Below, piece after piece: positions 1-12,165 of a stretch of DNA of 64,000 bases. The notes beneath the pieces were generated by a model. It worked only from the letters and a program-made list of their open reading frames with translations, did no database searches and was not told the DNA's origin. Each line of letters starts with the position of its first letter. The first letter of the stretch is position 1. The position numbers and the translations under genes were made by a program. The stretch is taken from contig CM072812.1 of assembly GCA_037013495.1 (NCBI GenBank), forward strand, positions 78,661,840 to 78,725,839. Direction: 5' to 3'. This DNA is from Hippophae tibetana. Lineage: Eukaryota > Streptophyta > Magnoliopsida > Rosales > Elaeagnaceae.

Positions 1-1333
1 ATCATGACATCATTTATCATGTATGTTTGTATTTTTTTTAATTATTATTAAATAATATGTGTATTAAGTAATTGTTTTTAGAATAGCAGCAAATAATAAT
101 AATAATAATAATAATAATTTAACTAAGGGGCCATGGCTCCTTTCTATGATGCATGTGTTCCGTCTAAATGTAAAACTTTTGGATAAGATACTTTTTTGTT
201 AAAAGAAATTTATATGAATTGTGCAGTTATTTTTATAGTTATAAACTTTTTAAGGTGTTATAAATATTTTGTTGGGTACATGAATTATGCATTATAGTTA
301 TAAATTTTTTAAGGTATTATATATATATATATATATATATACATATCATATTGTTTTTATAAAATTAACATTAAATTTTTGTTTTCACTCTTGATCGAAA
401 AAAAGGACATAACAAAATTTATAAGATTTTTTTTTTATCATTTACCAATCACCCTATTAACCTCAAAAAATTCTTATAAATTTATAACATGATTAATAAA
501 TAATATAACTTTATCCATTTTCTTAATCCACCGTATAATTAACAACTATATAGGATGATTATTATTGGGGCAATGGTATGAAAATATAAAATACAAAAAA
601 AAAATTTATTAAATATAAATAAAATTAATTTAATTTTAAAAAATATGCTATTAAAATTATCAAAATAAATATATAATAAAAATAAGAAGATATTATTTAT
701 TTTTATAATAATAATAATATAAAATATAAATGGATTATAATTAAAGATAAATTATTTGTACATCAAAATTAATTAAATTATAATATTATCCGTTTAATAG
801 TTTGTGATATAGTTCATTTTAAATTAAAAGTATAAATTATATCAATTAAAATCAATAATTCAAATATAATTTTAATATTAATTGATTTAATTATATAACA
901 TAATATTTTAATATATAAAATTTTAATTTTAATTATTTTTAGAAAAAATATTTATTTAATTTTTTATAATTAAATAAATATATATATTTTAATATTATAT
1001 AAAAATAAATATAAATTTTTTTACCTAGGTTATAAATAAAATAATATTTAATAATTAAGTTATTTGGGTAAAGGATGGATATTATTATTTTTTTCTTAAA
1101 AAAAATCACATATGATTCACTAAAATTTACCTGTGTAATGTATTGTATTTGTTCCTGTCGCTAATTTATTCAAAATTAATTAATTGAATTTAACCGAAAT
1201 ATCTAAGGCCCCACGAGGACTGGAACTGAAACTCATTTGTTACAACTTACAAAGCAAAGCAACCCAAAAGCTCGCTTTTCTTCAAACTCCAACTATCCCC
1301 TTTTTTTCTCAAGATCTTAGTCCCTCCTTTTCT
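1..1333. other. AT-rich upstream region of the PLD gene, no gene seen
   Basis: This is low-complexity, strongly AT-rich sequence with many stops in all frames. It contains a trinucleotide ATA repeat near 91-118 and an AT dinucleotide run near 317-340. The promoter and 5' leader of the downstream phospholipase D gene must lie in its right part. Base composition becomes more balanced from about 1195. I could not pick one convincing TATA box because TA-rich words occur throughout. Confidence 0.6.
91..118. repeat. (ATA)n microsatellite
   Basis: Uninterrupted AAT/ATA trinucleotide repeat of about nine units, seen directly. It is a simple sequence repeat with no visible coding role. Confidence 0.9.
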
Positions 1334-1393
1334 ATAATTTGCTGTTTCTACAGGAATTTCTGTATAAATTGCTGTTTCTACAGGAATTTCTGT
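1334..1393 (+). repeat. 30-bp tandem duplication in the 5' leader of the PLD gene
   Basis: Two adjacent 30-bp units (1334-1363 and 1364-1393) differ at one position and end 11 bases before the start codon at 1405. Each contains TTTCTACAG followed by GAATTT, which looks like a plant 3' splice acceptor. The pair could therefore be alternative acceptors of a leader intron, or simply a duplicated leader segment. The reading frame of the protein runs open through both units, but there is no ATG in that extension, so 1405 remains the start. Confidence 0.8.
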
Positions 1394-1404
1394 TCTTATC
1401 CACC

Positions 1405-4400
1405 ATGCCCAACGAGTCTGCAGATCAACCCATCTATCTCCATGGAGATCTCGACCTCAAAATCATCGAAGCCCGTCGTTTACCCAACATGGACATCACG
1501 TCCGAACATTTCCGCCGTTTCTTCACCGCTTGTGACACTTTCAAATGCGGTCGTAGTCATAGTGGTGCGACTAGTGACGGTGAAGGAGACGGTGTTGGGC
1601 AGGATAAACACCACCATACGTCGAAAATCATAACCAGCGATCCATATGTCACAGTTTCTGTTCCTCAAGCCGTTGTAGCTCGAACGCGTGTTATAAAAAA
1701 CGCAAAGAACCCACAATGGAATGAACACTTCATAATCCAACTCGCTCACCCAGTGAGTGAACTTGAATTTCAAGTGAAAGATGACGATGTTTTAGGTTCT
1801 CAGTTGATCGGAACCGCCAAAATATCTGCCCATAAAATTTCTACCGGCGAAAAAATCGAGGGTTGGTTCCCAATTCTTGGGTCCTCCGGAAATCCGCCCA
1901 AACCCGATTCGGCTATTCGGCTTGAGATGACGTTCATACCTTTTGAGAAGAATCCAGTGTACAAGCGTAGCATTGCGGCTGATCCTGAGCATAAGGGCGT
2001 GACACGCACGTACTTCCCGTTGAGAAATGGAAACTCTGTGAGGTTGTATCAAGATGCTCACGTGCCGGACGGGATGTTACCGGAGATTAAGTTGGACGAA
2101 GGGAAGGTTTATAGGCAAGAGAAGTGTTGGGAAGATATTTGTTATGCTATTTCGGAGGCACATCACTTGATTTATATTACTGGTTGGTCAATTTATCATA
2201 AAATAAAACTCGTTAGAGAGCCTTCTAGGCCATTACCACGAGGTGGGGATTTGAATCTTGGTGAATTGCTCAAGTACAAGTCTCAAGAAGGTGTACGAGT
2301 CTTGTTGTTGGTTTGGGATGATAAGACTTCACACGACAAGTTCTTTATTAATACGGTCAGCATTGCACTAAAAGAATCTGTGCTTTATTGCTGCTCTGTT
2401 TCAACACATGGGTTCTTTAAATTTTAATTTGTGCTTGTTGTAATGTTTCGCTTATCTTTTTTTATTATATTTTCCACTGTGAAGTGGTCAGTATTGCAAT
2501 AAAAAATCTTTACTTTATTACCGTCCTGATTTAAGACATGAATTCCTTAAATTTTCATTTATGCTTGTTGTAATGTTATAGTGGTCTGCTTTTATTATAC
2601 TTTTTTGAATGTGAATTGAGTGCTTATGTTGGGTACTTTATGCTATGTTGGTTTGTGGACTGAATAATGTTTGTGGAATTGGGCATTTGGGTGCAGACCG
2701 GAGTGATGCAGACACATGATGAAGAGACGCGGAAGTTTTTCAAGCATTCTTCTGTGATATGTGTGTTGGCGCCTCGCTATGCCAGCAGTAAGCTAAGCTA
2801 CATTAAGCAACAGGCAGGCTTTGTTTTGATCATCTTCTAATTTTCTAATTAACATTTTAATATCTGGTGTCCATTGTTTTATTAAATGACGTCTTGAATA
2901 TCTTGCTTAAAGTAACATATTTGTAGCATGAATTGGATTCTATGAATTTGCTGAATTTTACTGGCTGTACAGGTTGTTGGTACTCTCTTCACACATCATC
3001 AAAAATGTGTTCTTGTGGACACACAAGGGTTTGGAAATAACCGCAAGATAACTTCATTTCTTGGAGGTCTTGATCTTTGTGATGGACGTTATGATACGCC
3101 CGAGCACAGGCTATTTCATGACCTTGACACTGTTTTTGAGGGTGATTTCCACCAGCCCACGGTTCCTGTAAGTAGTTATTTTATTTTTATCCAGGTTTGT
3201 TTAGCATTTATTTCATAATTTATGGATATTAGTCTATGTGTATGATTATAATAATAATAATAATAAAATAAGTATTTCATTTTTATTTGTAACAATATGA
3301 GTGTATTTCATTGGAACGTAGAGATGAAAATTCATTTTTTGAATATATTAGTAGATGTGAAGGTCTCCTGTTTTCTATCAATAAGAAAAAGAGAAAAGAA
3401 AAGGTCCCGATACTGATGTCGTAAGACTGCTGAGCTATTTGGCTATTTCTCAGGTTTCTTGCTTTCTTTCTTTTATTATTTACAAAATATATTTTCGCAA
3501 TCAGGCTGGAACAAAGGCTCCAAGGCAACCATGGCATGACTTGCATTGTAGAATTGATGGGCCAGCCGCATATGATGTTCTTTTAAACTTCGAGCAGCGT
3601 TGGAGGAAATCATCAAAATGGACAGAGCTAGGATTGCTTTTGAGGAAAAGAGTCTCCCATCGGCAAGATGATTCTTTAATAAAAATAGAGCGTATTTCAT
3701 GGATACTTAGCCCTTCCTTGCCTTCAAGAGATGGTACTCTATCTTATAAGCATGTTTGTACACATGTTCCTGAGGAGGACAGAAAATTGTGGGCTACTAG
3801 TGAAGGCGATCCTGAAAATTGGCACGTTCAGGTTGATAATGCAAATTCCATTCATAATGAAAAGTTGTATTCATTTTCTTTATGTATGTTTAAAAAGAAC
3901 ATTTCTGTTTGGGCTTCATTCTTTTATCAAATCCTAGTTGGACTAATCTCTCCTTTGCAGATTTTTCGGTCTATTGATTCTGGATCTTTAAAAGGATTTC
4001 CAAGAGATCCCAGAATCGCTGAAACTCTGGTTTGTATCTCATCTGATTGCTTAATAATTTATGATATTGATCTCTTTATTTTTGTCTGGTCACTCAGCCA
4101 GAAATATACATGCTAAAATTGATAATGCCATTTGGTTGTAATCACAGAATCTTAATTTTGCTAAAGATTTGACAATAGATAGAAGCATTCAAGCAGCATA
4201 CATTCAAGCAATCAGAACTGCTCAGCATTTCATATATATTGAAAATCAGTATTTTCTTGGATCTTCATACGGATGGCCAGATTATAAAAATGCAGGTGAA
4301 TATAATAGCATGACAATCTTGTGTTGCTTTGCTTTATATGTCGATGGTAACGTGTGGAGTGAAGTTTTTATATAAATACTAAATATATATATATAGATGT

Positions 4401-7216
4401 AGATGTAGATGTAGATGTAGATGAGTTTTTGAATTGAAAATAGAGGTATTAAGGTAATATACAGTGTTTTTCATTCCATTCCAATTGTAAACCAAACACT
4501 GTAACACTGATTCTTTCTTTGATTTCAGTGATCAAACAAAATAAAACTGTTTATTTTCTATTTCATTCCTATTCCGATTTCGATTTCATAAACCAAATGC
4601 CACCTAAGGAAATCAAATAATATGTGTTTTAAAAATTAAACAAAAGGATTCGCAAATAAAAGTGTTAATGCTACTCTCATTTCATTAAAATCACATCAAA
4701 TTTTCATTTTTAATATAATGGAAACTCTTATTTTTCTCACAAATTTGTGATATTTCATAAATAGTGTAGCACAATTTGCTTCAATATGATAGAATTTGAT
4801 TATACATTATAGTTGGGCCTACAGAATTTTGTCCAAAAAATCTGGCATGCCTCTTGGCCATTGTGTTTGTGATAGATTTGTGGTAGATCAAAATGCTCAT
4901 TATTTCTTTAGTTTCTTGTCCATTTGTTAAGAAACCTTGATAAACTGGACCAGATGGTGATATCATGAAAGTTCATTTGGTATTCCATTTGCTAATACAT
5001 CTTTGCATAGCCAAACTTATCATGAAAGTTTACTAATTGTTTTGTATTGGTATCTTCAAATTGTGCATATAAATTTGAATAATAGGCAATTTTCATGAAC
5101 TTCAAGTTAGTCTTTTTCCTTTCGATATGATTGTTATGACTCTAACTTAAATTGATTTTATGATGTGAGCAGGAGCTGATAACCTTATCCCAATGGAATT
5201 GGCATTAAAAATTGCTAGCAAAATTAAAGCTCACGAAAGATTTGCGGTGTATGTTGTCATACCAATGTGGCCTGAAGGTGATCCAAAATCTGCTTCAGTG
5301 CAAGAAATCCTATTCTGGCAGGTTCGTATTATTTGTCTTCTGATATTTTGCAAACTACTTGTACATTATTCACTACACAGAATATCATGGATTACTGGTT
5401 ATTTTTCCCTTTGTAATGATTAATCTAATCTATCAAAACCAAAATTCAATCTACGAATGGATTTGGCATTTTGTTTTATGTTGAGCTAATCTATATCTAT
5501 ATGTGCTGCTATATTATTAGGGGTATGTTCTTAGAATAATTAACTCTTATTAAGTGGATAATGGGCCAGTGGTTAATTAATCATCGGTATGATGGCATAT
5601 TTATTCCATGCTTGCATGGTCCTAGTTTTAGCTTATTAAGTGCATATTAAAATAAGAACTAGAATGATGACAAATCAATAATCATTGCTGTGGTTTGTTG
5701 GTGCAGAGCCAGACAATGCAAATGATGTATAATATTGTTTCGCGGGAACTGAAATCAATGCAACTTTCAGACATCCATCCTCAAGATTACCTCAATTTCT
5801 ATTGCCTTGGTAACAGGGAGGAACTTCCTGAGAAAATGAGAACGGTGGCTAATGGGACTTCGGTAAAATTTTACTTGAATAACTTTTCTTCTTCTTCCTA
5901 TGTTTCTCTTTCAAGCTGGATCAAAATATCAATAATATCCACGATATTCTCTTTTGTAAGGATATGGAAACAAAAGAAATTTATTTTGTCAAATTATCTA
6001 CAAAATATTGTAATTTTGTGATAAAATTGTCAAAGTATTCAAAAATAGTGTTAAATATAATATGCTTTGTTTACTCAATTTCATCAGGGTTATATGTTGA
6101 AGTTTCAATTTTTATTAATTTTGCATAAATTCCTTTGATTTATTTATTTATAAATATCCATTTTTCATCCTTTTTCTTTTAAGTTATTCAAGATAAAGGT
6201 TTCTTTGATTGATCATATGCAAAAACTCATCAAGTCATTCCTACAATTTTCTCCAGGTATCTGATTGTCATAAATTTCAGCGTTTCATGATTTATGTTCA
6301 TGCCAAAGGTATGGTAGTAGATGACGAATACGTGATAGTAGGATCCGCCAATATCAATCAAAGATCCATGGCTGGTACGAAAGACACTGAGATAGCTATG
6401 GGCTCATATCAATCTCATCACACCTGGGCAGTAAAGAAGCAACATCCACGCGGTCAGGTTGGTAATTTGTAATGTTTATCTCTTATGTGGTTTCTAATCC
6501 TATGAACTTACAAATTGCAACCTTGGTCATTTTAAAATGAGGGGTGAGGCACAACACATTATTCTTATTTTTAACTGGTACCATCTATTGCTCTTGTTTT
6601 TAAAATTTGAACCCTCCCAATTAATATAATAGTGTTCTAAAATTAATGTAAACCTCAAACTTTTGGCACACCTTACCATTTTAATCTAATCTAATTTTTT
6701 CTAATGCACCATTTTGGCTTTAAAATGGCAAGCATGTGCAAAACAAATGATATTTCTGTTAATTTTGTAACACTAAAATAGACTTTTAAGTGTCCAAATT
6801 TTTGAAATTAGAGGATTAAATGTGTACATTTTGAAAGTAAGGTGATGCATGTAAAAGGCTTAAAATGAGCTGTTGTAAACTTATATGAACTTGAACGTCA
6901 AACGTTTTCATCTGTGCAGGTATATGGATATAGGATGTCACTTTGGGCCGAGCATCTTGGGAAGGTAGAGACATGCTTTGAGGATCCATGGAGTTTAGAT
7001 TGTGTGAGGACGGTGAACAAGATTTCTGAGGATAACTGGGAAAGATACACATCAGAAAATTTTATGGCATTGCAAGGCCACCTTCTAAGATACCCTTTGC
7101 TGGTAGATGCTGATGGAAAAGTAGGACCCATGCCCGGATATGAAAATTTCCCCGACGTTGGTGGTAAAGTAATCGGATGTCATTCCTCTACACTCCCAGA
7201 TACTCTAACCACTTAA
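1405..7216 (+). CDS. PLDdelta: Phospholipase D delta (C2-PLD type), ten exons
   Basis: The encoded enzyme hydrolyses membrane phospholipids to phosphatidic acid; plant delta-type PLDs act at the plasma membrane in stress signalling. By eye the exons are 1405-2355, 2697-2813, 2973-3167, 3505-3831, 3961-4029, 4148-4295, 5173-5321, 5707-5862, 6257-6457 and 6920-7216. They join in frame to 869 residues, the normal length for the family. Domain order: an N-terminal calcium/phospholipid-binding C2 domain (about residues 10-165); HKD motif 1 in HHQKCVLVD (His365, Lys367, Asp372); the conserved [10 protein letters not shown] block (about 584); HKD motif 2 in [11 protein letters not shown] (His719, Lys721, Asp726) followed by [13 protein letters not shown]; and the C-terminus LPDTLTT typical of plant C2-PLDs. 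The start is the first in-frame ATG, in context CACCATG. No stop or frameshift is seen. Intron 2 appears to use a GC donor. The assignment to delta rather than beta or gamma rests on overall resemblance and on the long charged, His-rich insertion in the C2 domain. Confidence 0.95.
2814..2972 (+). other. Probable GC-AG intron (intron 2 of the PLD gene)
   Basis: Exon 2 ends in AAGCAACAG and the next bases are GCAGGC; exon 3 resumes after TGTACAG with GTTGTTGGTACT. Joining here gives the conserved [12 protein letters not shown] junction in frame. No nearby GT gives the conserved join, so a GC donor is the simplest reading. The extended match (CAG before GC, A after it) fits the known minor GC-AG class, which is still processed by the major spliceosome. 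Confidence 0.8.
4395..4423. repeat. (AGATGT)n minisatellite in PLD intron 6
   Basis: Nearly five perfect hexamer copies of AGATGT lie directly after a short AT run, inside intron 6 (4296-5172). Confidence 0.85.
4453..4604. mobile_element. Candidate Tourist/Harbinger-like MITE in PLD intron 6
   Basis: A short segment is flanked by TAA on both sides (4450-4452 and 4605-4607). Its right end reads AAACCAAATGCCACC, which in reverse is GGTGGCATTTGGTTT, a familiar end type of plant Harbinger-derived MITEs. The interior is rich in ATTCC/GGAAT words, also typical. The left end is degenerate, and TAA flanks can arise by chance in AT-rich DNA, so this is a tentative call. Confidence 0.35.
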
Positions 7217-10067
7217 ATCTGTTACATTTTGTTTAAAGTAATCGGAGTTCATGCCCAGATATTTGTTTAAGCTATTCTCATTTGTTGCATTTTGAAAATC
7301 TGTATTTTATTACTGAATTGTAATTACAGAGACAGGGATGAACATTGGGTGAATATTATTAATTGTATTCTTAATTTTGTTATGCAAACTTGGAGATAGG
7401 TTGATAAGATTATGATGAAGTTCATGCTTTGAGTTTGGGGATTATGTAGAGTTGAAGACTAATGGAGTGTATGTTTTCTGTTAAATATGAACATTTTATA
7501 TCATCTGTTTAGCTTTTGGATTTGTGAGCTTTGGTTTTGATATGGTTCTGTAATGTGTTTTTTAATAGGTAAACTATTCTACTGGTATCTATCTTTATTT
7601 TTTTATGTCTAGAGTTCATGAGAAACTTCAGACTAGAACTTTTACGCAAGTGAGCCGAGGCCAAATTCATGTAAATGCAAATAATACTCTGTTTTTTTAA
7701 TTATAAATAATAACACTAAAACTGTTGTTTTATTATATTTTATAAATGATGAAAAATAATACATGTTAGAGCAAATATAAAATTTTCAAGCCCTAAAATT
7801 CACATTCAGTTTTTTAATAAAAAAATGACATCATTTTTTACACAAAAGCTTAAAGTATTTTTATTTTTTTTCAAAATATAATATTTAGTTAACTTTATTA
7901 AATAAATCTCTCTTATTTACAAAAGTGATAAAATTTATTAAATATGGAAAATACTTAATGTGATAATTATTTGTTTTACATTTAATTGATTTATGAAATA
8001 CCGTTAAAAGTTATATAAATATTAATTTTTTTATAATGACTCAAAGAGAACATCATGAATTAAAAAAAATATTTAATTAATAACATTCTTTACAAAGCTA
8101 AAACTAAAAAAATGCCAATACTAACTGTAACTAAAATATTTTTTTTTCATTCTAGAATATATTTTACATATTTTACGTCTTTTTTCATATTTTCTCGAGA
8201 AAATCAATCATTTTTTATTTTCCCTTTTTTTACTATTAGAGAATTTCACTTCGGTAGACAAATTATCATTTATTTTTTATTTTAAATTAATATTACATAC
8301 ATATGATTTATTTCATTCCAGGTAGATTTATTTCTAGTCTGAAAATTTATGCATCTAAATCTTATTTGTGGTAACTTTATTCATATTTTGTTATGTTTTG
8401 ACAAGTTTTCTTGCCAGATTTAAATTTGAATTTTATATTCTTATCCAAAATTTTGTTGCAGTCTAAAAATTAAATAACTCAAACAATTAAAAATTAAATT
8501 TTATTGAAGATTTACCAATTAAAATAATCAAACTTATAAGATGTATATCAAAAAGAGATAAATAAGAGTGCTCGAAAAAAATGTACTTTATGGATTATAG
8601 ATCGGTTATAGTTCTTATTAGAGGTGAGTAGTGAATTGGAACTTTTTTTTTTTTTCAATTCAAATTCGATTCAAATAGATTTGAAGATTTTTAATTCTAC
8701 CTTATTTGATTATATAATATCAGATTGATATTAAAACTTATTTATAAATTATTATCATATATAAAACATGATGTAAATAAATTTAAATTTTAAATTAATA
8801 TTTTTGTAACAAATATTATTATTTATAATTATAACTAAAAAAATCAAAAAAATAAATAGTATGTTTGTACAATTATTAAATATTATAAACATTTATATTT
8901 TTTAAAACTAAAATAATTATATACTATGCCTAATATTTAAATATAAGATATTATAAAACAAAATATGCATTTATTTATAATTTTATAATAATTTTTTCGA
9001 ATAAGATATAGTGTATTATAAAATATGTCAATTCGAATCCGATGGATCGGATTGAATTGGATTTCTCAATTTAAGTGGATTGATCAGATTATTTGTGTTA
9101 CTCTTACGATAATTTTGATAATTTAATATATTTTTAATATTTTAATTTACATATTATTGATTTATTTTTATTCTAAATACTCAATAGAACTTAATTATTC
9201 TTAAAAAATAAAATGTAGTGAGAGGAATGGAAGCTTATCATCTATTTATTTTATCAAATGAAAATAAATGCAACAAAACATATACAAAGAACGCCCCTTT
9301 TATTTTTGTATGTATGTGTGTTGCATGTTGCAATTCCTACCTTTAGGAATGTCAAGTTCAAGTGAACTTTTGAGGATTGCTTCAAGGTCAGTTGAAGATT
9401 TTTGTTCATTGAGATATAACCAATTGAAATAATCAATACTAGTGTTAGTTAGTGTTATTAGTCTTTTTTTTATTATATTTATTATTAATCTTTTAACTTG
9501 TATTGAGTATTTATTTAATTTTTTTTAATAATATTAAATTTTATTGATCTATAATATTACGTTATTATATACTCTAAATACAATGAATAATTTCTCCAAC
9601 CAAAACACGCTTATATCATTCACAACTTTAAAAGGTATCCGACTCATAAAAATGTAAATAAGAGATAATATCATTAATTTTATAAGAAAAAATTTATTTA
9701 TAAGTTTATAGTATTTCATAAGTAATATATCATATTATTGCTAGAAAATATAATTGAACTGGCGTATTACTAAATAAAAAATCATACTTCTGATAGGTAG
9801 AAGTGGTTATTCCATGAAGTTAATAAAAATCTAACGGTATCAATTTTGAGATAAATTTAAAATGATTTGATACATTTTTATTAATAAGTATAATTAAATT
9901 CATATAATTAAATTCCTTATATTAATTGTAATTGTTAAGATAATATGGTTAATAATGATAAGCATTATTAATAACGATAGCAGCAAGAATAATAGGCGTG
10001 GTAGAGACAGAAGCAAGAGCAACAACAGGTGTAACGTAAGAAATTATACATTGATTATAAACCATTA
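7217..10067. other. AT-rich intergenic region, no gene seen
   Basis: The first few hundred bases are the presumed 3' untranslated and polyadenylation region of the PLD gene. The remainder is AT-rich with only short chance reading frames. A small imperfect palindrome around 9035-9065 (AATTCGAATCCGAT then ATCGGATTGAATT) may be part of an old MITE. Nothing else is supported up to the gypsy LTR at 10068. Confidence 0.6.
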
Positions 10068-10398
10068 CGATGCAGAGGCACTTTTGATTTCTACCTTTTC
10101 ATAGTTTATTAATGTTTCAATCTCTTTTCTGCCTTTTAATTGTTTTTATTGTTTTCTGTTAATTAGCACTCACTTTAAGACTCAAAACGTAGTAGTTTTG
10201 AGCAACCACTTTTAGTTACAAAAACACACACACAATGCAACACATTTTCTCAGTTAGTTTTCATCTGCTTTGCTCGTACGCGAGTTTTCAAACATTTTTG
10301 CCCGATAATTCTTTGTTTAATATCAGGGCTGAGCCATTGTTGTTCAGTTTCTTTACTGAGTTATTGTATTTTCTCAGTGTTTAAGGCTTTCTACGCCA
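10068..10398 (+). repeat. Gypsy left LTR
   Basis: It matches 29747-30076 over its full length, with many scattered differences and small indels. It ends in TACGCCA just before the primer-binding site. The divergence from its partner is much larger than for the copia at 36959-41660, so this insertion is old. Confidence 0.88.
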
Positions 10399-10400
10399 TT

Positions 10401-10412
10401 TGGTATTAGAGC
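10401..10412 (+). other. Gypsy primer-binding site (initiator Met-tRNA type)
   Basis: TGGTATTAGAGC differs by one base from the usual plant initiator tRNA-Met complementary site TGGTATCAGAGC. It lies two bases after the LTR end. Confidence 0.85.
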
Positions 10413-10434
10413 TTGTGGTTTCTCGTGAGCTGCG

Positions 10435-10720
10435 ATGTCGAAGCAAGGCGAGACTGTCCAGCATAACGTGGAGGAAAATTCAGTTATGAAAGCTCTAGTA
10501 GCTTGTATCCATTCGATTTCAAACCTCCATCCAGGAATTGCACTAGACTCTTACACAGTTCCGAATTGAATTAATCAGTGAGCTTCGAGGTTTTCCTTCT
10601 AGTAGCACTAATTCCTTTCAATGCTCCACAACTCCTCTTTTGATGCCTCAAACCCTTCGCCTCATAGTCCTAATGCATCAAACACTACCCCGATCATGAC
10701 CCAGATCACCCAAACCACTC
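10435..10720 (+). pseudogene. Gypsy gag, 5' part (broken)
   Basis: An ATG at 10435, shortly after the primer-binding site, opens a frame (MSKQGETVQHNVEEN...) that hits a stop after about 45 codons. The remainder is shifted. By position it is the start of the gypsy gag. It is interrupted at 10726 by a copia insertion and resumes at about 16955. Confidence 0.6.
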
Positions 10721-10725
10721 ATAAT

Positions 10726-11660
10726 TGTTGATACAAGTTTGTTAATAACAGTATTGAAACAATATTACCGATAACCTGATGTGAACTGTTTGGGTTGAGT
10801 CGCGGATTAGGTCGCTCTTTTTAAGACGTTTCGCGGTTCTGCCTAATTTGTGCAAGCAAACACAGTCCCGTCGTCTCCAGGATAAAACAGCCCAAAATCT
10901 TAATTTCTATCTCAGAACTTCACTGCACTGATGAAGACTGGAATGCTATACCTGAAAATTTGTTGCTCAGAAAACTAAAAAAAAACTTAGAATTGCAGAG
11001 AGAATTGTTTTTCGTAGGCAGATGAGTTTGCAGATTGTTGTATTGAAACTGAGAACCGAAGCCCTATTTTTATAGGTTTTAAAAACCGTGTGACAATTAT
11101 AATAATAACGGTAATGTCTGGAAATTAAGAGCGTAACAGCCATTCTCAGTAATGAAGAAAAACAACTATTTTGAGAGTAAAGACGAGTAACAGACATTTT
11201 TTAGAGTAAATACGAGCAACGGCTATTTTTCTGAATAAAGAAGAGAAACCACCATTTAACGGTCATATTCTGATAAAAGAAAATAATAGTCATTTTTCTA
11301 AGAAAATATATATATATAACAACCATTTTTCTAAGTGGAAAAGTTTTCCTTAAAAAAAATATTTTTTCCAAAAAATAAAATACCACCTCACCTCACACAC
11401 ACGACTCGGCACGTCATGGCACGGCCGATCGGTCGGACAGACGGTGGTGATGCGCACGCGTGTGTGGTATCACATTTGCCTAGGTCCTCTCCCCTTCCAC
11501 AAAAGTGGGTGCCCTTGAGGCCCAATCCCAATAGCCAACTTTTCCCTATTTATACCTCTTTTAAATAATGTAAAAAAACAATGTGGGACAAGGCTTTACA
11601 ATTTTTTATTAACTTCATCTTTTCCAACAATCCTTTTTATAAAATTCATATTTTCCAACA
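10726..11660 (-). repeat. Copia 1 LTR (3' LTR in element orientation)
   Basis: This 935-bp LTR pairs with 16033-16949. It has TG and CA ends and lies next to the polypurine tract. Differences between the two LTRs include scattered substitutions and small indels, so the insertion is of intermediate to old age. Confidence 0.9.
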
Positions 11661-12165
11661 ATCCTCCACTTGAATTTTATATAAAAATAATTTTCATCGA
11701 GCAACCGATCAATTAAAATTATAAGATTGTGCATAAGCAAAAAAGGTGTCTATCGACTTGAACCTTTGCATAGTGTTGATGCTTTAGAATATATTAGAGT
11801 AACTCGTAGTTTTGAACTATATCTCTAACAATCATCACACACACAACCATTCCAAGGTGTAGTTCTAAAAGCCCATGCTTTACGGCCATGCACGTGTATC
11901 CCAGTATAGTGAACACTTTAGTAAATTTTGCCCCAAAAATTTTCATAGAAAGCGGCCACACTTCCACATTTACATAGGTGAGTCTATCAAGAGTACTCCT
12001 ATAGCTATGTACTCCACTCCACATAGAGTATAGAACTCATTAAGAGTTTAACAATTAACTCATCCTTTTCTATCGCTTCAGGACTTCATGCTTCTAACAA
12101 TATAGAATGGGATTTGAAAAATAGCATGATACATATCATATCACTTCATGACTTGTTAATCCCAT

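Noticed and set aside
1339..1404. Hydrophobic N-terminal extension of PLD that could mimic a signal peptide
   Set aside because: It is the translated 30-bp leader duplication, has no ATG, and C2-PLDs have no signal peptide.
9958..10040. GC-richer AGCAGCAAGAATAAT-like stretch before the gypsy LTR
   Set aside because: Too short and repetitive to assign; no coding or RNA-gene features visible.
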